Assembly: GCA_015499985.1 (NCBI GenBank)
Contig: JAAAUF010000902.1
Span: 1-16,599 of the forward strand
Direction: 5' to 3'
Source of the DNA: Haplosporangium gracile
Taxonomy: Eukaryota > Mortierellomycota > Mortierellomycetes > Mortierellales > Mortierellaceae
Length of the DNA stretch: 16,599 bases
The notes under the pieces are model-generated. The model made no database searches. It was not told the origin of the DNA and saw only the letters and a program-made list of their open reading frames with translations. Below, one piece after another: positions 1 to 10,100 of this stretch (positions are counted from its first letter, which is position 1; the number at the start of each line of letters is the position of its first letter). A program made the translations under genes and the position numbers.

Positions 1-20
1 TCGTTTACTTTCACCCTCTC

Positions 21-1716
21 ATGAAGCTCACTAGCATTGTCCTTGCGGCCATCGGCGTGACAGTCGCATTGGCTGCTCCAACGACACCGCCTGTTATCAA
101 GAGCGACAAGGCCGTCATTGGCTACTTTGAGCCATTGCACGGCTTCCCCATTGACAAGTTCGATTTTGACAAGTACACTCACATCAACTAGTAAGTCTTG
201 CCTCCACTGCTATTTGATCTTTTGTCTAGAGAGACGAAAGTCGCACTTTCACAAACGACTATGTACTTTTTTTCACTTGCTCTTACTGAACGTTTCATTT
301 TCTTTGGTGTCTTTTTTAGTGCCTTTGGTGCAATGTGGAAAGGCGCACCTGACCCATATGTGATCTATATCGACCATGTCACCGAAGGTCCCAAGATCAA
401 GGAACTCGTCCGAAGAGGCCATGCCAAGGGTGTAAAGATCATCATGTCGATTGGCGGCTGGTACGGCTCACAGACGTTCTCGGAGGTTGCTGCTGATCCT
501 ACGAAGCGTAAGAAATGGATCGAAAGCGCCATGGTCTTCTTGCGTCCTAACACTCTTGGAGAGAATGTTACTATCCCTGATGGCTGGAACATGGATGTAG
601 GTGTTGATTTGATTATGGGAAATATTTTTTTGGGTGGATGGTAAGATAAAGAAAGAGGATTCAGATAGATGATTAACTAAGCGCATTCATATTATACCTT
701 TCTTCATATAGGGTCTGGATATCGACTGGGAGTTTCCAGGACGTCCAGGAGCGATCTGCAATACCGTTTCACCCAGCGACACAGCTAACTACCTTCTTCT
801 CCTCCAAGAAACCCGTGCCCAAATGGACCTCGAGTTCCCCACCAACCACAAAACCATTACCTCCGCAGTCTCCATTTCCCCCTGGGCCGGCGCCGACGGT
901 AACTCCTTGACCGATATCCGGGCATTCATTCCGGTCTTTGACTGGGTCAATATTATGGTCTATGATGTCCATGGACCTTGGAGTGCCTCGACGGGGCCCA
1001 ATGCACCTCTGTATAATGCCCCCGCTCTCGGTGACCCATTCTCGGTTCAGCAGGCGATTAATACTTGGACGACTGCTGGATGGCCCAAAGATAAAATTAC
1101 GTTAGGGACACCATTCTATGGTCGTGCTTTTACGGCGACTGTTAATATGAACACTCGAGATCCGATCACGCAGTATGCACCCCACACTGGAGTTGCGCCC
1201 AAGGGAGGACCCTCGGACTCGAACGCGACATTTGCGCTGTGTGACGAGGGTGCACAGTACTGGGGGTTCTGGAACTGGAGCGAGATCCGCGAGAACATCC
1301 TCATCGACGATAGCCTTACACTTCCAACGGCAGGGTGGAAGCGGTACTGGGACAACACGACCAAGACGCCCTGGCTGTTCCGCGAATCCAATTCGATGTA
1401 TGTCTCGTACGACGATCCGACATCCATGTCGCTCAAGGTTGATTTTGCACGTCTGCAGGGGTTGAAGGGTCTGTTCATGTGGGAAGCGCAGATGGATTAC
1501 AAGGACGAGCTGTTGACTGTCTTGAACCAGATCCATTGCTCGAGTGCTGCTTGTGTTTGTAAGGGTGTTGATGCTTGGAGTGCGACGGCGGTGTATGAGC
1601 AGCCTAACACAAAGGTTACGTATAATGATCGGTTATGGACCAATAGGTGGTGGACACGTGGTGAGATTCCTTCGGGGACTGAGTGGGGTACTTGGAAGGA
1701 CGCCGGTGCTTGTTAG
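21..1716 (+). CDS. Secreted GH18 chitinase with C-terminal CBM5/12-like chitin-binding module
   Basis: Predicted endo-acting chitinase that cleaves beta-1,4-N-acetylglucosamine polymers outside the cell, in wall remodelling or chitin feeding. Exons are 21-190, 320-596 and 712-1716; splicing gives 483 residues. The ATG at 21 opens a typical signal peptide (hydrophobic core, ALA-AP cleavage after about residue 18). The GH18 barrel shows HINYAFG, SIGGW (100-104), the catalytic motif DGLDIDWE (149-156, with E156 the expected acid/base and D154 the assisting residue), MVYD (231-234), YGRAF and a late FMWEAQMDY. The YGRAF region and the length suggest a chitinase insertion domain. The last ~47 residues (437-483) are Trp-rich with the AWxxxxVY...VxY...WxxxWW pattern of CBM5/12. 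Intron 1 splits the Tyr of NYAF; intron 2 falls between D149 and G150 of the catalytic motif. The family assignment is firm; mode of action is inferred. Confidence 0.95.
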
Positions 1717-2095
1717 AGGGAATTGATCGTGGCTAGCTTTCGACAAAAGCAAATAGAAATGCTCTCTGGGAACTCTCTAAGAAGTTACTAGACAGTAGCA
1801 AGGGCAGAAGACATGGTATCTTGCTCCTTTTCGCACTCTCCCTTGCCTAATATTTTAGTTCATTTTGTTGCCAGATGTTTTGGTCAGTCTAGTTATCCGA
1901 CACGGATGGAAAGATATACACAGTATTTTTTTTTTCTTTGAAGTAATGGACCGGACTGGAGGGAATGTTCTAACTGGTAGGGTTGAAAAAAAAGAGGTAC
2001 GTGTATTCCGTGGGAGCGAAAAAAAAATAGGACGACAGCTTGTCTGTTGATTGAATGTTTGGCGAAGGCCAAAGGGGGGGGGATTAACATAAACT
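1717..2095. other. Intergenic / 3' flanking region of the chitinase
   Basis: No gene is seen in these ~380 bases. They hold the presumed 3' UTR of the chitinase and several homopolymer runs (T runs near 1926, A runs near 1985 and 2021, a G run near 2074). No canonical AATAAA was found just after the chitinase stop. If the broken frame on the minus strand is transcribed, its 3' end also lies here, so the two units would converge. Confidence 0.5.
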
Positions 2096-2665
2096 CTACT
2101 TCAGTTTGTAAGAATCCTTCTCCTTCTCCAGTGGCGGCCCATATCCTCCGTTCTTGTCGCCCTAGAAATGAAGCACCTTGTACATTTTGGGGTCGTTGAA
2201 TGTGGTTATTCCATTCACCAGCACAAACGTGTGCCCATTCTTGTGACAATCTTCGACTCTCCAGATGTACGTTTGACCTTCCCCAACCGCTGCCTTGGGC
2301 GTGATCTTGACCTCGTCCTTGCCATTCCGATATTCACTCGAAAATACGTATTTGGTTCCTGTTCCTATATTGCTGCCAAAGGAGTCACTCACTTTCAAGA
2401 CAAAATGAGCTGTTTCCCCCTCTCAGATGACATAAAATTTTACCAACACCGAGAGTAATCGATCGTCCATGAGCAGGATGTCCTTCATCCAGTCTTTTTC
2501 CGAATCGGCAAGTGCGAGCTTGACTTTGGCGGGACGTTGCCAGTGTGGAAGAGCCGTTAACTTTATGTCCGTCAGATGTATTGAAGCCACGGGGCGCCGG
2601 CTTTTGTTGCCATTGTTTTTTTGCTGGCCAACTGAAAAATATGGTGTTAAACTCACACAGTTTCT
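2096..2665 (-). pseudogene. Broken small protein-coding frame, family not recognised
   Basis: Reading the minus strand from 2665 to 2096, one frame stays protein-like for about 190 codons but is cut by a TGA at 2423-2425 and a TAG at 2162-2164. On both sides of each stop, in the same frame, the translation looks like a real soluble beta-rich protein. Examples are HLTDIKLTALPHWQRP and DWMKDILLMDD before the first stop, KYVFSSEYRNGKDEV and TYIWRVEDCHKNGHTFVLV after it, and GDKNGGYGPPLEKEKDSYK after the second, ending at TAG 2096-2098. No ATG precedes the coding-like part in this frame, so a 5' exon is missing or lost. Removing each stop as an intron would require GT-AG gaps of 24 and 15 nt, or 57 nt for the second, well below the ~100 nt seen nearby. 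Decay by point mutation is the simplest reading; a live gene with odd splicing is the alternative. Confidence 0.4.
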
Positions 2666-3598
2666 TTAATTCTAATTTTTTTTGGCCATTTTTTTCAAAT
2701 CGTCTGCACAACATCATTTATGTGTTATTCAACATAAATCCTTACTGTTCGTAAAGTCTGGAGTTGAGGATGGGTTTTCAATTGCTTGCTTTACTTAGAG
2801 GTTTCTGCTCTGGTATTGACGGATCTTGATGAGTCTCGATGGAGCTACTGTGGCGGGGAATGCGAGCCCTTAAGGAAGAAAGTGGTTTTCGATGCCGGTT
2901 GTCGAGCGAAAATGGTGAAGATGAAAGATAAAAGAGGTGACGGATAGGTGATATCAGGTACAAAACAAGACCAAGAACAAGTTCGAGGGCTATTTATGTT
3001 TTTCCTTTCGTATGACTGCGCCTAAAATCATCTGAGCATTCTAGCATCTTAAAGGGTCGACGTACGAAGAGAGAACCGACCGATCAATCACACGCTGCCG
3101 GGCATAAGCATGCCATGGATCTGAAACGCTACGATAAAGTTCCTCTGTTCATTAGTGTCTGCTTTGCTTTTTTTCACTCTTCATTGCCTTGAATCAAATA
3201 ACTTCTCTTTTTTAAACGCTTCGCCCACTATTACGCCACAACCCCTTTTTATTTCCCTTTTACTAGCTGCGACACTTTTGCTGTACGAACATTTTAAAAA
3301 TGTAAGGAGGAGCAAGCAGAGTGATGATGGTAACCTTCATTCGATCCTTGCACAGAGGATGCTTTTTTGCTAACGGCAAGGCTACAGAGGTAATATTTCA
3401 GTACTACCAGACGTTAAAAATAAGGAACGACAGAGACGCTGAATAAATGCAAAAGAAAACTTGACAAGAAGCGGAGTCAAAATTCTATAAAAACGTGGAA
3501 GAAAGCAAACCCGGTGTACAAGCAAATCGAAGACTCGATAGAAACACAATAGCGACGCAATAGAAAGCACGATAGGAAACGAGAAAGAATGTGCTAGA

Positions 3599-3634
3599 CA
3601 GAAACGCGTAACAGAAACGCGACCAAAAAACGCG
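3599..3634. repeat. Short degenerate repeat of CAGAAACGCG words
   Basis: The word CAGAAACGCG occurs at 3599-3608 and again at 3612-3621, followed by the related AAAAACGCG at 3626-3634. The first copy runs into ACGCGT (3604-3609), the consensus of the fungal MluI cell-cycle box. The copies sit in a purine-rich intergenic stretch with no promoter identified nearby, so a regulatory role is not shown. Confidence 0.4.
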
Positions 3635-3789
3635 AGAGAAAAAATAATAGCCCACAACTGATCCACAGCCAACGCACAGCTAGCCTATAGCCAGCTCATG
3701 GGCATGCGAAAGCAAACGATAGCAGACCATAGCAGAGAGTTGACCACAGCAAAAGCATAGAAATCCTACGAAGAAAGTCCTCTGGTATT

Positions 3790-3839
3790 GCTGTGCTGGC
3801 GCTGTATGGGCGCTGACGCTGTGCCGGCGTTGCTATGGG
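3790..3839. repeat. Imperfect 21-22 bp direct repeat
   Basis: Two GC-rich copies, GCTGTGCTGGCG + CTGTATGGG at 3790-3810 and GCTGTGCCGGCG + TTGCTATGGG at 3818-3839, are separated by 7 bp. They differ by one substitution and a small indel region. They lie about 280 bp beyond the stop codon of the BRCA2 gene and look like a local duplication with no clear function. Confidence 0.45.
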
Positions 3840-4121
3840 ATGTTTTGTACTATGGATTGCCCATGGCTTACAAGTTGCAAGAAAATAGTATATGATACAA
3901 AGCCAAAGCGCCAGCAGGTGCTTGAGCCACATGAGTTGGTCACACGTGCGCCCACCCAACCGAATCAGCCAGTACTTCAGATCTATCCATGACTCCGTCC
4001 CCTCTTTCTCACAATCAACCCGCCAGGATACTGAACAACAATAGCGGCGGTCAGCAGTATCCATTCATTTGAGCACCGCAACTCCCCTTCACAGTTTACT
4101 AGCAAAAAGGGTATAAACAAT

Positions 4122-7100
4122 TTACGGTGAAGGGTGCAACTTCCTTAGGATGGCGTCGGCACGATCCATCAGCTCTGCGAAAGTCTCTCTTCCTTGACCA
4201 TCTCCTCCTTGCTCATCCTTCTCCGTCTCACCAACCATCGCATTCAGTCTCTGCAACGACGCCTTAGCATAACTCGGCCATCCAGAAGCTCCACTAACAC
4301 CACCACCGCCATTGAGCGAAGGTGCAGTCGTGACCTGGGTATAGCTCTGTGTGGACAAAACAATCTCCAAATCCAGCTTATGATCCCGCATCCTGAATCG
4401 ACTATCCGCCATCAAAATCCTGTTCTGGACCTTGAGAAACGACGGTAATGAGCGAATTCCATCTTCCGTAAGTGACGACGAGAGTTGATGTTCCACAAGC
4501 AAAAATCGTTGAGTCGCATCCGTCGCAACAAAGTACGCCTTGTTGGAATGAATCGTACTCTCGTCCACCGCTATTAAAAAAGAAATCATCAAAATTATTG
4601 GCTGGTCAGTTGACAATTACGACAACCTGGTGCGAGACAGATCGTAACAGTTACAGTCAACCTTGGATATCGTCTTGAACAACATACCGAGAATGACGAG
4701 GACGAGGTCCACCTCCATGCCAGGTGACAAGTTTCCAACCTCAGCGCAAGGGGTGACAGTCCGTGGTCGGTAGCTGGTTAAGAGCATGGTGTCTGGCTCC
4801 GTAGGCATTTCTTGCACTGTAGTCATCCTCGTTCCCGTCAGTTGGATTACATCTTCAAATCCATGCTCCCGACTCAGTTTTTTGGACATCAGAGCGGTCA
4901 TCTGTAATTAATTATAAACCAGGCAAACGCAAAGACAATGTTAGATGAACAATTCGTACAAACAATAAACGCAATGTCTAAAAAAAAATTAAAACTATGA
5001 TCTTACCCGGACGCGGTGACCTTCTTGGTAATGAGAGTGCTCATCATGCCAGAATGTTATCAAAGCCTCCTGAACGCGCCTGTTCTCATCCATGTCGTCA
5101 TCGTCACAGGTGCCACCATGTCGATAGTTACCGACACGGACGCTGAAGAAAGGGATGACGTTCCTAGCGGCAGACTCGGCTTGCATATCCTGCGCTCTCG
5201 TTATAATCTCCTCTTGAATTCTGCTGGATGGTCGACCCTCCACATCCATCTCTGAGGCAAACTCCTTCTCGACTTCCCGAACTATATCCTGATAACGTTG
5301 CTGAATCTTCTCTCGGTGCGCATCCACAGCTTTAGACTCTTCCTTCACCGTGCGCTTGACCTTAGTGACCCCATCTTCCAATGTCTCAAGATAGAGAACT
5401 GGGTACTTTCTCAACACAATCACATCCAGTCCAGGGACCAGACCACCTTCAGGCACAATTGATCCCAATCGCTTTGTCCAGATCAGCGGAGCTCTCTGGA
5501 ACCCCAGCTTGATATCCCATCTGGCGAGTCGAGTACTGTTGGCCTGAAGAACGATCGATACAGTCGTCGATTCCGATCCTGCGCCAGCCAGTTCCAGGAT
5601 AGCAACTCCGCTTTCGGCGCCACTCATTTTCGCCCGACAAACGTGCACCTTGCTCCCAACCTTCAGCTTGCCTGATTCAACCGCTCTGATCAGACAAGGA
5701 TCGAGCACTGCTGGAATGGTATACCACCCGTCAGAGACGAGAACCTTCCATGGGCTTTCCTGTGCCGCATTGTCTTCCTCGCCTGAGAATTGGTCCACCT
5801 TGAATATACTTGCAATGACAAGTACCATGTGTTTCGCGGCGGACTCATCTCCCTCGACAATCTTGCGCAGCGCAGGACGCTCAGCCCTGTTCACTTCCCG
5901 CTCGTATCGGTAAGCCAGTTGATCCAAAACCTTCATTGGGCAGAACCAAGTTGACGGCTCGGGTGCGGAGGAAATAAAATACTCTGGCCATGTACGAACA
6001 TAGCACGCCAACTTCCATACAACTTGTCCATAATGATTCAAAAGCCATGTTCGGCAAAGGAGGTCTGCCTTGGCTCCTCGCGTCAACAGCTCCTGGTAGG
6101 CTTCGTCAACACCCCAGCCGTCAAAACGATAGTGCCGGGCCATCTCAAAAGTCATGAACAGGGCTCCTTCGGACCTACAATGGAAAGTTAGAAAGATCAA
6201 TATTAATATCAAGTAATTGTCATGTAGCTTTACAACGATTTCGAAATCAAAAGCCTCTTACAGTTCACTTACAGTCCGCGATCTACTAGTTCCTGGGCAG
6301 TCAGTCGCTTGGGAGTGCCAAGGGTGTCTCTTACATTGCTTCTTACTCCTTGAGCTTTAAGTGCGCAAGGATTTGTTCTGGTTAGATCTATTATGGAGGT
6401 GGCCCCCAGGACTGAACAACTCATCCATAACATTGCGCCAACCTACCTTGCAAATTAAAGACTGGCGAATAGGAGAGCGCCATATGAGATTGAATCACTG
6501 AAACAGGCTGCGCAGTGCTAAAGGTAGGAATGGCAGGCGCTACACGGGCCGTTGGATGGAGCGAGAGTCGCTTTGTTGTCGGTTTTCTTGGTGAGCTCGA
6601 TTGCGCGCCTGGAACAAAAGCTGAAGATTCTTGAAGTGTACCGCTTCCACTGCCGCCTGAGTCACCCTTGTGAATGGAGGCTGGAGCGTCCACAGAATCG
6701 GAAATTGGCGGCTGGAAAGGCATCCGCAGAGGTAACTTGAACTGCACAGGAGACTTGAAAGGTGTAACCCCGGACTTGAGCACCATCTTCATGTGACTAG
6801 GAAGTGAGAGTGGACCTTTGGATGACCCCCGGAGCGTTTTCATCTTCAAGTTCTGCATGTGGGTCGAAATTGGAGGCTGGGAAGGGACTTGCGGACGTCG
6901 AGAGGATAAACTTAAACTTGAGGATTCAGATCCTGAAACTGGTACCGAAGCCAGTAAGGAAAGTCTGCTGTGGGCAGCGGACGTTTTGAAGGAGCTGGAT
7001 TCCTGGAGAGTGGCAGGCTGTTCGAGTTCCAAGAAGCTGTAGGCGCGCGCTTGTGCCGCCTTCGAGATGGGCGCCAGTGCCTTTCCAGTTCCTGAAGCGA

Positions 7101-10100
7101 AGCCCACCTCGAGTGCTGGTGTTGTCGAAGCTTGTGGTTGTCCTGGTTCTAATGCTCTACGTGGTCCGGTATCGTCTGCATCCTTGGCAAGCTCCTTGGA
7201 CCACTTTTCCATAGCTGCTTTGGAAGTTGGTGCAAGTTTCTTCCCACCACCGGATGAAAATCCTCTCAGTGTAATGGTGGTTGACTTGGCAGTTGGCACC
7301 AAGCTCTCTGGCAGTCCACCAGCATCATCACTGACCTCAGAAAACTCCTTCGACCACTTGTCCATAGCTGCCTTGGAGATTGGTGCAAGTTTCCTCCCGC
7401 TCCCAGATGAAAATCCACCTAGTTGCTGTGGCGCAGGTCCAGGCTGTCCGCCAATGTCCGCGTTGTCCTCGGCAAATTCCCTCGACCATCTCTCCAAGAC
7501 TGCATTGGAAACTGGAGCAAGCTTCTTGCCACTCCCAGACGAGAACCCTCCCGCTCCGACATGAGGCGACAGAAATCCAGATCCTTCTGCTGCAGATGGC
7601 CTATTGCTGAATGGAAGCGTAGCAGAGCCAGTCCTCTTCTGAAATTCGTTGGCATCAGTATGTATGTCGGAATCCTGCATCAGCCGCATCGCTCTTTTCT
7701 TGGCCGCAACTGAGATCTGGAGAAGCGGCTTTCTACCGGCAGACGAGAAACCACCAAACCCACCGGGACCTTCGATATGAGCGGGCTGCTGTTCCGGAAC
7801 CAAACCCTCCGATCCCAAATTCTTCTGGCCCATGTCGTCCATATCGTCGGAAAACATGCTGGCTGCTCTTGTGAGAGCAGCGGAGGAGATCGTTTCAAGT
7901 CTCCTGCCACTCGCCGACGAAAACCCTCCACTCAGAACGAGAGGGGCAACTTGGGGATGGCTTTCCTGGTGACTTGGGGCTGCGTGGTCATCCGCTTCAA
8001 ACAGGTCTCCCAGCATGTCGGAGCTCCTGGCTACCCAGTCGATGTCATCAGCAATGCGCGGGGTCCTCTTGGTTGTGCTGGAAATGCTGGGCCGCTTCCT
8101 GGGCTTCTGCGTTGCCTCAGGTACAACATTGAAGCCGTCATCAAGCTGACTGAATCGGATGTTGCCAAAATCATCCTCCGAATCCATCTCGGGCGACTTC
8201 TGGCGACTTTCGTTGTCTTCTCTCTCTCCAATCTCCATGTCGTCACCTCGTTCCTTTAGCCTGGACTCCAGCAGAATATCCTCCGCATCAATCTCCGGTT
8301 GCCCTGGCGTACCTGCGACCTCCAGCATGTTAGAAGCTAGCGCTTGTACCACCGCATCATTTCTAGCTAGTGAGCTTCCGCCAGCAGCCTCCTTGGAGTC
8401 ACCCTCAAACAACTGGCGAGCAGCTCTCAATCGCTCCGCTGATATCTGAAACGTGGACCTCCCAGAGGCCGACCGGAATCCAATCGGGCTTGTCAACCCC
8501 CTGTTGATGGGATGAGAAGTTCCGCGTGGCAAGGCAGACGGATCCGCTGATGCTGTAAGGAGAGTTCCGGTCTGATTGCCGTGATTCTCCTCTGGTTGTG
8601 TAAGGTGATGGCTGCCTTGGGTTAGACGGCCCATGAGCGCATAATTGATTTCCGCACTCGTAACATCATCAAACATGTCCTCTTGGCTCTCTGGGAAGAC
8701 TTGACTTTCCATAGGGCTGTCGACGATTGGCGATCCCTCCATGAGGTCCTGAGTAATCGGAGCAAGTAATGTTTCCATGCCATCACCGGGGATAGGCGCG
8801 ATATCTGCTGCGGAATCAGCAAGGTCGAAGGATGATACCACAGGGCTCATTACTGATTCCATAAGGTTGTTGTCGTTCGTGTTGGTGTCATCACCACCAC
8901 CACTCTGCGCCTGCTCCTGATCCGTGCTTTCTCCATTGACAGCAGCTCCAGTTCCTGCAGCATTCTGGTAATCGTCATCGTCATCTGACAAAATGGAGGA
9001 CGCAGCAGAGTAAAACGAGCCATCTTCCTCTTGCGATGACATGATGAGCTGCCTATCTGCAGGTTGTTGTGGTGGTGCACGTAAGCTGCTAGGAACTCCC
9101 CGAAGTTCGTCGAGGACTTTTGCGCTGATCCGTGATTCTGATATGTCGTGCTTCTCATTCAGTGACACTTTCCTGGGTGGCGTCTCCAGAGAAGGATTCC
9201 AGTCCGTAAATTCACCTGCTAGCGACTGTTCTTCGCACTTGGGTGTTGTCGGCAGCCCTCGAAGTCTTTGGATCACATTTGTGATGGGCGTCTTGGCAGC
9301 TCCCTGAGATTCACGTCTCTTGGCTGGGGTCTCGAGTGACTGCGACCAATCAATGCCTATCGGTGAGCTCTCGGGAAGAGAGCTTATCCGCCCCGAGCTC
9401 AACGATCCATCGTCCCTGAGCACTCTCCCAAACGACGATTTCCGCCTGGATCTTGTTGGTGTCTTGAAAGTCGGGGATTCAATCTCAGCAATGCTGTGGC
9501 GACGGGAGACTGTGCGGACCGAGAAAGGAGAATCGTTGTGCAGACTGTTTGTGCTGGTTGACGATATCGAGAGTCTCCTCCCACCGACCCTTGTAGGTGT
9601 CTTGGCATCCTCAAGCAAAAATCTAGATTCCTGGGCCATTTCCACGTCTGCTCGACCAACGCTCGATGGAATGATATCTAGATCAGAGTGCCGACGTCGA
9701 TTTTGAGGTGTTTGGGTTGACTGAGAATCCGAGCCTTGACTGAGTGCTGTGAAGTGCCCGCCACCAGTTCGCACCAGCCTCATTACTGGCCCTTCAGGGC
9801 TACATCCTCTCAGTGGCGTGGAGTCACCCTGCATGATTTCTTCCTCGACCCTGCGGAGTTCGTCAGAGTCCGTGCGGAGGGGCCAACTGCGCATATCGAC
9901 TCGAGTTGGTGAGGGGCCTGGTGACTCTGGTCCCAGTGACCTGCCTCGGTGATGTAAAGTGGGCGGTGTTGAGAGCTGGTTCCTGAGAGAATATGGCTGA
10001 TATTGCTGGCTTCTGTAAATCATGTTTGTTCGTTGCCAGCGTTCCTGCGGTCGAGAACGCGTAGATCCAGACGCTTCCTGCATGTTGCTGTCAAAGTGTG

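Larger units (their letters stand above)
2666..4121. other. Long intergenic region without a supportable gene
   Basis: About 1.45 kb in which no convincing gene was found. Several short frames exist on both strands, the longest being a 122-codon minus-strand frame at 3696-4064, but none has recognisable motifs or plausible intron structure. The stretch at about 3400-3780 is strongly purine-rich on the plus strand, with recurring GAAACGC and ATAGCA-like words. It should contain the 3' UTR of the BRCA2 gene, which ends at 4122, and possibly the lost 5' part of the broken frame at 2096-2665. Confidence 0.4.

Noticed and set aside
1102..1536. 144-codon minus-strand frame within the chitinase
   Set aside because: It is an antisense shadow of exon 3 of a well-supported GH18 gene.
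3382..3672. 96-codon hydrophobic minus-strand frame
   Set aside because: The Phe/Leu/Ser-rich translation is the complement of the purine-rich repetitive stretch, not evidence of a membrane protein.
3696..4064. 122-codon ATG-started minus-strand frame just beyond the BRCA2 stop
   Set aside because: It lies where the BRCA2 3' UTR should be, includes the GC-rich direct repeat, and shows no domain or plausible gene structure. It is best explained as a chance frame.
7067..7564. 165-codon plus-strand frame opposite the BRC repeats
   Set aside because: It is antisense to repeated BRCA2 coding sequence; its internal repeats merely mirror the BRC units.
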